This document shows positions 36,471 through 44,234 of a stretch of DNA of 64,000 nucleotides, one piece after another. The translations under genes were made by a program, and so were the position numbers. How positions within the stretch are numbered: the first letter of the stretch is position 1; each line of letters starts with the position of its first letter. Source of the DNA: DASPLX01 sp035627375 (GTDB lineage Bacteria > Pseudomonadota > Gammaproteobacteria > Burkholderiales > Burkholderiaceae_D). The stretch covers positions 1-64,000 of the forward strand of contig DASPLX010000043.1 of assembly GCA_035627375.1 (NCBI GenBank). The letters are read 5' to 3'. The notes beneath the pieces were generated by a model that had not been told where the DNA came from, did no database searches, and saw only the letters and a program-made list of their open reading frames with translations.

Positions 36471-38135
36471 TCAATCCGCGGCGTAGATATCGTTGTCCTT
36501 GGTCTCCTTGACGAACAGCATGCCGATCACGAAAGTCAGGACGGCGATGATGATCGGATACCACAGGCCATAGTAGATGTCGCCTTTGAACGCCACCAGC
36601 GCGAAGGCCGTGGTCGGCAGCAGGCCGCCGAACCAGCCGTTGCCGATATGATAGGGCAGGGACATCGAGGTGTAGCGGATGCGGGTCGGGAACATCTCGA
36701 CCAGCATGGCGGCGATGGGGCCGTAGACCATCGTCACATAGATCACAAGGATGACCAGCAGGACCAGCACCATGCCCTTGTTGATCTGCGCCGGATCGGC
36801 CTTGGACGGATAGCCGGCGGCCTTGATCGCGTCCGCCAATTCCTTCGAGAAAGCCTTGTCCTTGGCGGCGGCGTCTTCCTTCGACAGCGCGGCGGCGCTG
36901 TAGGACGTGATCACCTTGTCGCCGACCTTGACGGTGGCGGTGGTGCCGGGCGCTGCCTCGACATTGGTGTAGTTCACCGAAGCGGCGGCGAGTTTCGCCT
37001 TCACGATGTCGCAGGAGGAGGTGAATTTCTTCGTGCCGGTCGGGTTGAACTGGAATTGGCAGTCGGCCGGGTCGGCGGTCACCACCACCGGCGAGTTCTT
37101 GATCGCGGCTTCCAGCGCCGGGTTCGCATAGTGGGTCAGCGCGCCGAAGATCGGGAAGTAGGTCAGCGCGGCGAGCAGGCAGCCGGCCATGATGATCATC
37201 TTGCGGCCGATCTTGTCCGACAGGGCGCCGAACACGATGAAGAACGGCGTGCCGATCACGAGCGAGGCGGCGATCAGCAGGTTGGCCGTCGGGCCGTCGA
37301 CCTTGAGCGTCTGCGTCAGGAAGAACAGCGCATAGAATTGGCCGGTGTACCAGACCACGGCCTGGCCGGCGGTCAGGCCGACGAGCGCGAGGATGACGAT
37401 CTTCAGGTTCTTCCATTGGCCGAAGGATTCCGACAGCGGCGCCTTCGAGGTCTTGCCTTCCGCCTTCATCTTGGCGAACGCCGGCGACTCGTTCATCGAC
37501 AGACGGATCCAGACCGAGATGCCGAGCAGGAAGACCGACACCAGGAACGGAATGCGCCAGCCCCAGGCCGCGAACGCTTCTTCGCCGATCGCGGTACGGG
37601 TACCGAGAATCACCATCAGCGACAGGAAGAGGCCGAGCGTCGCCGTGGTTTGAATCCAGGCAGTGAACGCGCCGCGCTTGCCGTGCGGCGCATGTTCCGC
37701 CACATAGGTGGCCGCGCCGCCGTACTCGCCGCCGAGCGCGAGACCTTGCAGCAGGCGCAGCGTGATCAGGATCACGGGAGCGGCGATGCCGATGGTCGCG
37801 TAGTTCGGCAACAGGCCGACCGCGAAGGTCGACAAGCCCATGAGGAGAATCGTGACGAGGAAGGTGTATTTGCGGCCGATCATGTCGCCGAGGCGGCCGA
37901 ACACGAGCGCCCCGAACGGACGCACGATGAAGCCGGCGGCGAATGCCAACAGCGCGAAGATGAACGCGGTATTGGGATCGGTGCCGGCGAAGAATTGCTT
38001 CGCGATGATTGCGGCCAGGGAGCCGTATAGATAAAAGTCGTACCACTCGAATACGGTACCGAGCGAAGAAGCGAAAATGACTTTTCGCTCTTCGGCGGTA
38101 ATGCCGCGCGTCGCTGCCGCTTGTACTGTCGCCAT
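36471..38135 (-). CDS. MHS-family (metabolite:H+ symporter) MFS transporter with large periplasmic insert
   Basis: 554 residues from the ATG at 38135 (GGAGA 7 bases upstream). The family hallmark WYDFYLYGSLA is at 31-41, with RPFGALVFGRLGDMIGRK after TM2, RLLQGLALGGEYGGAATYVAE, and GALSDKIGRK between TM8 and TM9. These match ProP/KgtP/ShiA-type symporters of carboxylates or betaines. Typical members have about 430-450 residues. Here about 115 extra residues (about 335-453) lie between TM9 and TM10, on the periplasmic side, with two Cys (359, 375) that could form a disulfide. The substrate is unknown. The upstream region contains CTTACA repeats. Confidence 0.93.
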   Translation of the reverse strand: MATVQAAATRGITAEERKVIFASSLGTVFEWYDFYLYGSLAAIIAKQFFAGTDPNTAFIFALLAFAAGFIVRPFGALVFGRLGDMIGRKYTFLVTILLMGLSTFAVGLLPNYATIGIAAPVILITLRLLQGLALGGEYGGAATYVAEHAPHGKRGAFTAWIQTTATLGLFLSLMVILGTRTAIGEEAFAAWGWRIPFLVSVFLLGISVWIRLSMNESPAFAKMKAEGKTSKAPLSESFGQWKNLKIVILALVGLTAGQAVVWYTGQFYALFFLTQTLKVDGPTANLLIAASLVIGTPFFIVFGALSDKIGRKMIIMAGCLLAALTYFPIFGALTHYANPALEAAIKNSPVVVTADPADCQFQFNPTGTKKFTSSCDIVKAKLAAASVNYTNVEAAPGTTATVKVGDKVITSYSAAALSKEDAAAKDKAFSKELADAIKAAGYPSKADPAQINKGMVLVLLVILVIYVTMVYGPIAAMLVEMFPTRIRYTSMSLPYHIGNGWFGGLLPTTAFALVAFKGDIYYGLWYPIIIAVLTFVIGMLFVKETKDNDIYAAD

Positions 38136-38217
38136 GATTGTCTCCTTGGTCTGGCCGAGATGAACGTGCAACCGGTGATCACACATTTTTTGCACAAGCG
38201 AAGTCTGCGATGCCAAG

Positions 38218-38256
38218 CTTACACAGGACTTGCTCCAAACTTACAGAACCTTACAG
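38218..38256 (-). promoter_or_regulatory. CTTACA(G) direct repeats upstream of the MHS transporter
   Basis: CTTACA occurs at 38218-38223, 38240-38246 (CTTACAG) and 38250-38256 (CTTACAG). On the transporter strand this reads CTGTAAG-N3-CTGTAAG-N16-TGTAAG. A 10-base period puts two copies on the same helix face, as for response-regulator or activator sites. It lies 83-121 bases upstream of the start codon. Candidate activator site; no regulator gene is adjacent. Confidence 0.35.
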
Positions 38257-38350
38257 TCGGACGTGCCGATGGCGGAGCACGTTCGGGATGGCAACGTTGC
38301 GATTGACGAGGATCAAGGGGGAGGCGCGCGCGACGCTATGCCACGCCTGC

Positions 38351-38402
38351 GATCAGGGACGAAGACCAGGGACAAAGATCAGGGGCGAAGAGCAGGGGGC
38401 GA
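38351..38402. repeat. Four degenerate 13-base tandem repeats
   Basis: Units GATCAGGGACGAA, GACCAGGGACAAA, GATCAGGGGCGAA and GAGCAGGGGGCGA follow each other without gaps (38351, 38364, 38377, 38390). They lie in the 281-base non-coding stretch between the transporter start and the DUF1488-like gene. A related GATCAAGGGGG occurs just upstream (38311). No coding function seen; probably a minisatellite. Confidence 0.7.
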
Positions 38403-38416
38403 GAGAGGCCGGGCGT

Positions 38417-38674
38417 TCAATGAAAGCTGCGTGCTTCGAGCCGCAACGGGGAAGCCTGCACCCTGGCCGCGATCAGCCGGCGCGCGACGCCGCGGATCTT
38501 GGCTTCGTTGGCTTGGAAAATTTCCATCGGTCCATATTCGCCGTTCTGCTTCTGCGAGAGCGACAGCAGGGCTTCCTTCGATATGACGCATTCATATCGG
38601 GCGAAATCGAGGGTGACGACCGTAAATGCGACGCCGTCGTTGGTCAATGCCGGTTTTTCGCTGGGGTGAGTCAT
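38417..38674 (-). CDS. Small DUF1488-like protein
   Basis: 85 residues from the ATG at 38674 (MTHPSEKPALTNDGVAFTVV); GGAG lies 8-11 bases upstream. The pattern of a short beta-rich half (VAFTVVTLDFARYECVISKEAL in pieces) with the C-I-S-KEAL motif, then a helix and a charged end, is like DUF1488/YheU-neighbour proteins of about 85 residues. Their function is not known. It is monocistronic and cytosolic. The family call is from memory of the pattern and is moderate. Confidence 0.6.
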   Translation of the reverse strand: MTHPSEKPALTNDGVAFTVVTLDFARYECVISKEALLSLSQKQNGEYGPMEIFQANEAKIRGVARRLIAARVQASPLRLEARSFH

Positions 38675-38913
38675 GTCCATCTCCAATGGTGAGTGATGCC
38701 TGATGCATGTATCCGGCATGGCGCCTCGCGGCGCATGAGGTGGACAATGCGCGCGATTGCCGGGATTGGCAAGCGCTATTTCATCGGCGCGCCGGCTGCG
38801 TCAACGGCTTTTTCAACTCTGCTCTTGTATTCGACCGGCGGGGCTCCACGTAGCTTGCACGGCGCAGGTCCGCCGTCCCACGATCAATCTGCAGTAATGC
38901 CTTGGAGAATGAG

Positions 38914-40122
38914 ATGAAGCCGAATGAAGAATTTCTCTCGCGCATGCGCGAAGCGACCGACATCTTGCGCACGTCCGGCCCGGCCGCCGCGACGGAAGCG
39001 ATTCGACGCGCGTTGGCCGGCATGGATTCCGACGCCGGGTCCGATGCGGCGGCCGAACCCGACGCGACGCCGCCGGTCACCGGCAAGATCGAAGCGCGCG
39101 GCCCCATGCCGCATGCCCGCCGTCCGTCGCCGCGCCGATGGCCGAGCGCCATACCGCGCGATGTCATCGACGATGTGGAAGCCCACGAAATACCGCGCGA
39201 CACCGGCGCGGGGAAATTCCTGTCGGGGACTTTCTCCAATCGGGCGGGCAGTCGACGATACAAGCTATATGTTCCCGCCGGCTATCGCGGCGAAACGCTG
39301 CCCTTGGTCGTGATGCTGCATGGATGCAAGCAAGATCCTGACGACTTCGCTACCGGCACCGGAATGAACCGGCTCGCGGACGAACAACGCTGCCTTGTCC
39401 TCTATCCGGCGCAGACCCAAGGGGAAAACGGCTCCAATTGCTGGCACTGGTTCCAGGCTGCCGATCAAACCGGCTTGGGCGGCGAGCCCGCGATCATTGC
39501 CGGCATGACGCGTCAGATCATGCGCGAGTATCGCTGCGATCCCGAGCGGATCTATGTCGCCGGCCTCTCGGCCGGCGGCGCGATGGCCGCGATCCTGGCC
39601 TCGGCCTTTCCCGAATTGTATGCGGCGGTCGGCATCCATTCCGGTTTGCCGGCGGGAGCGGCGCACGATCTTCCATCCGCGTTCGCCGCGATGAAGGACG
39701 CCGGCACGTCGGCCAAGATTCGCCCCTACCGCGAAGCGGTGCCAGTGATCGTGTTCCACGGCGACCGCGACAAGACCGTCGAGCCGCGGAATGGCGTCGT
39801 CGCGCTGGCGCAAGGCCTAGCCATCGACCACCGCGGCGCGGATGAATTCGCCTGGCCGGGCACCGTGGAAACCGTGCGCGGCACGAGCGGATCCGGCCGG
39901 AGTTTCACGCGGAAAATCTATCGCGACCGCGCCGGCCGGATCACAGCCGAGCACTGGACCATCCACGGAGCAGGCCACGCCTGGAGCGGCGGCCGGCGTC
40001 CCGGCTCCTTCACCGATCCCAAGGGGCCGGATGCATCGAAAGAGATGCTGCGCTTCTTCTTCGGGCACCGCAGGCACGCAAGCGACGCGCACAAGGCAAG
40101 CGGATCGGGTGGAATGGGATGA
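38914..40122 (+). CDS. PHB-depolymerase-family esterase
   Basis: 402 residues from the ATG at 38914, 7 bases after GGAG; an in-frame TTG at 38902 lies before that site. The N-terminal 70 residues are helical and low-complexity (EEFLSRMREATDILRTSGPA), as in cytoplasmic members of this family. The alpha/beta-hydrolase core has PLVVMLHGCKQDPDDFATGT, NCWHWFQ, the lipase box GLSAGGAMA (catalytic Ser), VPVIVFHGDRDKTVEP (Asp) and GAGHAWSGG (His). Such enzymes cleave polyhydroxyalkanoate or feruloyl/acetyl esters. There is no signal peptide, so an intracellular role such as PHA mobilisation is more likely. A thiolase, also a PHA-pathway enzyme, is next. Confidence 0.9.
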   Translation: MKPNEEFLSRMREATDILRTSGPAAATEAIRRALAGMDSDAGSDAAAEPDATPPVTGKIEARGPMPHARRPSPRRWPSAIPRDVIDDVEAHEIPRDTGAGKFLSGTFSNRAGSRRYKLYVPAGYRGETLPLVVMLHGCKQDPDDFATGTGMNRLADEQRCLVLYPAQTQGENGSNCWHWFQAADQTGLGGEPAIIAGMTRQIMREYRCDPERIYVAGLSAGGAMAAILASAFPELYAAVGIHSGLPAGAAHDLPSAFAAMKDAGTSAKIRPYREAVPVIVFHGDRDKTVEPRNGVVALAQGLAIDHRGADEFAWPGTVETVRGTSGSGRSFTRKIYRDRAGRITAEHWTIHGAGHAWSGGRRPGSFTDPKGPDASKEMLRFFFGHRRHASDAHKASGSGGMG

Positions 40123-40147
40123 TGCGAACGCGGCTTGCAGGGAGGGC

Positions 40148-40178
40148 TTGTCAGCTTTTCGAACGGTCGTGCTAAAAT
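40148..40178 (+). promoter_or_regulatory. Sigma70-type promoter of the thiolase gene with an operator in the spacer
   Basis: TTGTCA (40148-40153) and TAAAAT (40173-40178) are separated by 19 bases. The spacer contains TTTTCGAACGGTCGT (40156-40170). That is almost the same as the palindromic site at 42979-42995 before the SDR operon (TTTTCGAACGATCGTTCG). A repressor bound there would block RNA polymerase. The promoter is 86 bases before the thiolase ATG. Confidence 0.55.
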
Positions 40179-40263
40179 CACGCGACCTTTCGTTCCGGCG
40201 TCGAGATCGGTGATTTTCAACGGCGGACCGGACTTCTTCATTCATTTCTTTCAGGAGACAGCC

Positions 40264-41442
40264 ATGACCGATGCCGTGATCGTATCCACCGCGCGAACAG
40301 GACTCGCGAAATCGTGGAAGGGCGCGTTCAACATGACGCACGGCGCGACCTTGGGCGGCCACGTCGTGAAAGCGGCGATCGGACGGGCGCGCATCGATGC
40401 CGGCGAGGTCGAGGATGTGCTGATCGGCTGCGCCACGCCGGAAGGCGCGACCGGCAGCAACATCGCGCGCCAGATCGCGTTGCGCGCCGGTTGCCCGGTG
40501 ACCGTGCCCGGCATGACGATCAACCGTTTCTGCTCCTCGGGCCTGCAGACGATCGCGACGGCGGCGCAGCGCATCATCGCCGGCGAAGGCGATATTTATG
40601 CGGCCGGCGGCGTCGAGGCGATTTCCTGCGTGCAGCAGGAAATGAACATGCACATGCTGATGGAAACCTGGCTCAAGGAAAACAAGCCGGCGATCTACTG
40701 GCCGATGCTGCAGACGGCGGAAACGGTCGCCAAGCGCTACGGCATTTCCAAGGAGCGCCAGGACGAATACGGCGTGCAGAGCCAGTTGCGCGCCGCCGCC
40801 GCGCAAGCCGCGGGCAAGTTCAGCGACGAGATCGTCCCGATGACGACGGTGATGGGCGTCGCCGACAAGGCGAGCGGGATGCTGATGTCGAAGGAAGTGA
40901 CGATCGCCGCCGACGAAGGCATCCGGCCCGATACCACGCTCGAAGGCGTCGCCAAGATACGCACCGCCGTGCCGGGCGGCGTGATCACCGCCGGCAACGC
41001 CAGCCAGTTTTCCGACGGCGCGTCGGCGGCGATCGTGATGAATGCCAGGCTCGCGGAAAAGAAAGGCTTGCAGCCGCTCGGAATCTTCCGCGGCTTCGCG
41101 GTCGCCGGCTGCGAGCCGGACGAGATGGGCATCGGCCCGGTGTTCGCCGTGCCCAAGCTGCTGCAGCGCGCCGGCCTGAAGGTCGACGATATCGGCCTGT
41201 GGGAATTGAACGAGGCGTTCGCGGTGCAGGTGCTGTATTGCGCCGACAAGCTCGGCATCCCGATGGATCGCCTGAACGTCAACGGCGGCGCGATCGCGGT
41301 CGGCCATCCCTACGGCGTGTCCGGCGCGCGCCTGGTCGGCCATGCGCTGATCGAAGGCAGGCGGCGCGGCGTGAAATATGTCGTCGTGACCATGTGCATC
41401 GGCGGCGGGCAAGGCGCCGCCGGCTTGTTCGAAGTCGCTTGA
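40264..41442 (+). CDS. Acetyl-CoA acyltransferase (thiolase)
   Basis: 392 residues from the ATG at 40264 (AGGAGA 6 bases upstream). It begins DAVIVSTARTGLAKSWKG. Catalytic Cys90 is in TINRFCSSGLQTIA, the CoA-binding and His region is in GGAIAVGHPYGVSGARLVGH, and the second active Cys is in VTMCIGGGQGAAGLF. The family includes biosynthetic (PhaA/AtoB) and degradative (FadA) thiolases. The GHPYGVSG end and neighbours (SDR, thioesterase) favour a fatty-acyl or ring-product degradation role. It shares an operator-like site with the operon at 43020. Confidence 0.95.
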   Translation: MTDAVIVSTARTGLAKSWKGAFNMTHGATLGGHVVKAAIGRARIDAGEVEDVLIGCATPEGATGSNIARQIALRAGCPVTVPGMTINRFCSSGLQTIATAAQRIIAGEGDIYAAGGVEAISCVQQEMNMHMLMETWLKENKPAIYWPMLQTAETVAKRYGISKERQDEYGVQSQLRAAAAQAAGKFSDEIVPMTTVMGVADKASGMLMSKEVTIAADEGIRPDTTLEGVAKIRTAVPGGVITAGNASQFSDGASAAIVMNARLAEKKGLQPLGIFRGFAVAGCEPDEMGIGPVFAVPKLLQRAGLKVDDIGLWELNEAFAVQVLYCADKLGIPMDRLNVNGGAIAVGHPYGVSGARLVGHALIEGRRRGVKYVVVTMCIGGGQGAAGLFEVA

Positions 41443-41459
41443 TGCCGAAGTGTTTCGGC

Positions 41460-41489
41460 GCCCCGGATTGCGCTTCGCTCCATCCGGGC
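41460..41489. repeat. REP-like hairpin after the thiolase gene
   Basis: GCCCCGGAT (41460-41468) and ATCCGGGC (41482-41489) form a 7-8 base-pair stem over a 13-base loop rich in GCTTCGCTC. No T-run. Hairpins of the form CCCGGATTGCGC...ATCCGGG recur in many betaproteobacterial genomes as short dispersed repeats, as far as I recall. Only the pairing is directly shown here. It may stabilise the upstream mRNA end. Confidence 0.5.
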
Positions 41490-41667
41490 GACGTACGTCG
41501 AATGTCGCGGCGCTGATCCAACGCGAGCGCTTCGCGACCACTCGCGCGAGACCTTCGACGCCGCGCCCTACATGCGGGACGCCTGCTTTTGGCGAACCAT
41601 CGCGCGGAATGAACCAAGACAACGGGGCTTGCTCGAAACGGATGACACCGCGCCGGGCGAGTCTCCC

Positions 41668-42906
41668 ATGCAAGACGAAGCGCAAGCCACCCAACTGAGA
41701 AGAATGCGTGCGTTGGCCACGGCGCTGCTCGTGGCGATGGCTATCCTGCTGTTCGCGACCAGGAGCCTTGAGCATCTTCACCCCGGAATTTCCTTCGTCG
41801 CGGCATTCGCCGAAGCGGCGCTGGTCGGCGCGCTTGCGGACTGGTTCGCCGTCACCGCATTGTTCCGTTCGCCGCTCGGCTTGCCGATTCCCCATACCGC
41901 CGTCATTCCCAAGAGCAAGGACAGGATAGGCAGCGCCTTGTCCGATTTCATCCAATACAACTTCATCACCCGGGAAATCATTCACGGCGAATTGCGCAGT
42001 CTCGACTTCGCCGATACGGCAGCGGCCTGGCTTTCGAATCCGGAAAATGCCCGTACCGTATCCCGCCAGGCCGCGCGCACGGTTCCCTTGCTGCTCGAGT
42101 TCGTGGATGACGAGGATATGCGAAAGACGCTGCTGCGCCATGCCGATTCGGCTTTGCAGCGCGTCAAGATCGCGCCGGCGCTGGCGGAAGTCGTATCGGC
42201 GTTGGCGTCCAAGGGTTATCACCAGGATCTGTTCGCGCATCTGGTCGAGATGGCGTCGCAGGTGTTCGAACATAACAAGCCGTATATTCGCTGGAAGATC
42301 CACGAAGGCAGTCCGCGCTGGCTGCCCAAGGCGGTCGATGAAAAAATCTACGAGCGCCTGCTGCATGCGATCAGAAGCACCCTGGACGAAATGCGCGAAG
42401 ACGACAGCGAATGGCGCATGCGCTTTCAACACGCGGTCGACCGTTTGATCGAGCACCTCAGGACAAGCCCGGAATACGAGACGAAGCTCGGCGTCATCCT
42501 GCACGATATCAGCCGGCATCCGGCATTGGACAGTTACGCGCTCGAACTCTGGCGCGACGTCAAAGCGCGCTTATCCGCGGACGCGCTCGCCGACGAATCC
42601 TTGATCGTCGCCAAGCTGGAAGAGATTGCCGGATCGCTCTGCAAACGTCTCGCGCACGACCTGGCGCTGCGGACGGCGATCAACGCATGGTTGAGCGCGT
42701 TGTTCACGGAAATCGTGGTCGCTAGGCGCGAATTCATTGCCGGTCTGATCGCGCGCGTGATCCGCAAGTGGGATGCCGAAACGATGTCGCGTAAACTCGA
42801 ACTGCAGGTCGGAAAGGATTTGCAATACATCCGCATCAACGGCACGCTGGTCGGCGGATTGGTCGGCGTGATCCTGCATACGATACCGACGGCAATGGGA
42901 CCGTAG
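41668..42906 (+). CDS. DUF445 family membrane protein (YjiN-like)
   Basis: 412 residues from the ATG at 41668. An N-terminal hydrophobic helix (about 14-32, RALATALLVAMAILLFATRS) and a second (about 40-60) carry EAALVGALADWFAVTALFR, the DUF445 signature. HTAVIPKSKDRIGSALSDFI follows. The large middle part is alpha-helical and charged, probably cytoplasmic coiled coil. The end returns to the membrane (INGTLVGGLVGVILHTI). Homologues such as E. coli YjiN have no established function. It is monocistronic, placed after the thiolase with its own 225-base upstream region. Confidence 0.9.
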   Translation: MQDEAQATQLRRMRALATALLVAMAILLFATRSLEHLHPGISFVAAFAEAALVGALADWFAVTALFRSPLGLPIPHTAVIPKSKDRIGSALSDFIQYNFITREIIHGELRSLDFADTAAAWLSNPENARTVSRQAARTVPLLLEFVDDEDMRKTLLRHADSALQRVKIAPALAEVVSALASKGYHQDLFAHLVEMASQVFEHNKPYIRWKIHEGSPRWLPKAVDEKIYERLLHAIRSTLDEMREDDSEWRMRFQHAVDRLIEHLRTSPEYETKLGVILHDISRHPALDSYALELWRDVKARLSADALADESLIVAKLEEIAGSLCKRLAHDLALRTAINAWLSALFTEIVVARREFIAGLIARVIRKWDAETMSRKLELQVGKDLQYIRINGTLVGGLVGVILHTIPTAMGP

Positions 42907-42978
42907 CCTATCTTTGCGACGTTCGATGACGAAATCCACATTGCTTTGCCCAGCCGGGAATTTGTTGTAAGCTACGAT

Positions 42979-42996
42979 TTTCGAACGATCGTTCGC
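42979..42996 (+). promoter_or_regulatory. 14-base palindrome CGAACGATCGTTCG, TetR-like operator before the SDR operon
   Basis: A perfect palindrome at 42982-42995, 24 bases before the ATG of the SDR gene, flanked by AT-rich sequence (TTT and CAAAT). The left half and context TTTTCGAACG(A/G)TCGT recur 2.8 kb upstream in the thiolase promoter. Short perfect dyads of this kind are typical TetR-family operators. No TetR gene is in the window, so the regulator is elsewhere. Confidence 0.6.
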
Positions 42997-43019
42997 AAAT
43001 TTGATGATCAGGAGACTTC

Positions 43020-43802
43020 ATGCGTAGCGTACGGCAATTATTCGATTTGACAGGGAAAACAGCGCTCGTCACCGGCGGTTCGCGCGGCTTGGGGTTGCAG
43101 ATTGCCGAAGCGCTGGGCGAACAGGGCGCGCGGCTCGTCCTGAGCGCGCGCAAGCAGGCCGATCTGGACGAAGCGGTGGCCCATCTCGCGCAGCGCGGCA
43201 TCACGGCGCACGCGGTCGCCGCCGACCTGGCGCAGGAATCCGCCGTCGCGCCGCTGGCGGCGCAGGCGCTCGAAAAACTCGGCCATATCGATATCCTCGT
43301 CAACAACGCCGGCGCCACCTGGGGCGCTCCTGCCGAAGACCATCCGCTCGATGCCTGGGACAAGGTCATGAACCTGAACGTGCGCAGCATCTTCCTGCTG
43401 TCGCAGGTGGTGGGCAAGCAATCGATGATTCCGCGCCGCTACGGCCGCATCGTGAACGTGGCGTCGATCGCCGGCCTGGCCGGCAACGCGCCGGGAACGA
43501 TGGCGACCATCGCCTACAACACTTCCAAGGGCGCGGTCGTGAATTTCACGCGCACGCTGGCCGGCGAATGGGGGCGCTACGGCATCACGGTCAATGCATT
43601 GGCCCCCGGTTTCTTTCCCTCGAAGATGACCAAGGGCGTGCTCGAAAAGCTCGGCAAGGACGAACTGGCGCGCCATGCGCCGCTGCAGCGGCTCGGCGAC
43701 GACGAAGACTTGAAGGGCGCTGCCGTGCTGTTCGCATCCGATGCGGGCAAGCACATCACCGGCCAGATCCTGGCGGTGGACGGCGGCGTGTCGGCGGTGT
43801 GA
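43020..43802 (+). CDS. SDR-family oxidoreductase (3-oxoacyl reductase-like)
   Basis: 260 residues. Rossmann motif TGKTALVTGGSRGLGLQIAEAL (split by position: TGGSRGLG near residue 18-25), NNAG at ILVNNAGATWG, the catalytic Ser in VNVASIAG, and YNTSK (Tyr-Lys pair). It ends in DGGVSAV, like gluconate 5-dehydrogenase and FabG-like enzymes that act on hydroxyacyl or sugar-acid substrates. It is the first gene of a plus-strand operon (SDR, thioesterase, MDR reductase, SDR). Strong AGGAG 5 bases before the ATG. Confidence 0.93.
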   Translation: MRSVRQLFDLTGKTALVTGGSRGLGLQIAEALGEQGARLVLSARKQADLDEAVAHLAQRGITAHAVAADLAQESAVAPLAAQALEKLGHIDILVNNAGATWGAPAEDHPLDAWDKVMNLNVRSIFLLSQVVGKQSMIPRRYGRIVNVASIAGLAGNAPGTMATIAYNTSKGAVVNFTRTLAGEWGRYGITVNALAPGFFPSKMTKGVLEKLGKDELARHAPLQRLGDDEDLKGAAVLFASDAGKHITGQILAVDGGVSAV

Positions 43803-43813
43803 GAGGGATGCCA

Positions 43814-44233
43814 ATGCTCAAGCAGCCGTTCGACACTCCATTCTTGAAGGACCTCGGCGTCGAATTCGTTTCCATGGAAAACGGCGCGGCCGAGATCGCC
43901 TTGCGTCTCGAGCCGCGCCACATGAACGGCTGGCAAGTGACGCACGGCGGCGTGACCATGACGCTGCTCGACGTCGCGATGTCGATGGCGGGGCGTTCGC
44001 TCGATCCCGAGGCGCGCGGCGGCGTGACGGTGGAGATGAAGACCAGCTTCCTGCAGCCGGGCGGCAAGCCGGGCGCGCGCATCGTCGCCCGCGGCAAGGC
44101 TTTTCATCGCTCGACCACGATGTGCTTTTGCGAAGGCGAGGTCTGGAACGGCGACAAGCTCGTGGCCAAGGCGATGGGCACCTTCAAATACCTCAAGCGG
44201 CTCGACGTCGCGAAGAAACTGAAACAGGATTGA
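43814..44233 (+). CDS. PaaI-type hotdog thioesterase
   Basis: 139 residues from the ATG at 43814, 6 bases after GAGGG; an ATG at 43808 would touch that site and add MP only. The hotdog fold is recognised by LGVEFVSMENGAAEIALR, HMNGWQVTHGGVTMTLLDVA (the HGG motif with the acid residue one helix later), VTVEMKTSFLQPG and the F-E/CFCEGEVWNGDKLVAKAMGT strand. PaaI-like thioesterases hydrolyse acyl- or aryl-CoA. It lies 11 bases after the SDR and 1 base before the next gene. Probably releases stalled CoA esters in the pathway. Confidence 0.9.
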   Translation: MLKQPFDTPFLKDLGVEFVSMENGAAEIALRLEPRHMNGWQVTHGGVTMTLLDVAMSMAGRSLDPEARGGVTVEMKTSFLQPGGKPGARIVARGKAFHRSTTMCFCEGEVWNGDKLVAKAMGTFKYLKRLDVAKKLKQD

Positions 44234-44234
44234 G

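Noticed and set aside
33571..38046. One continuous frame joining the GGDEF/EAL gene and the MHS transporter region, suggesting a fusion
   Set aside because: The frame stays open through the intrinsic terminator at 36402-36432 and through the transporter in another frame. Both proteins have complete, separate starts, so there is no fusion.
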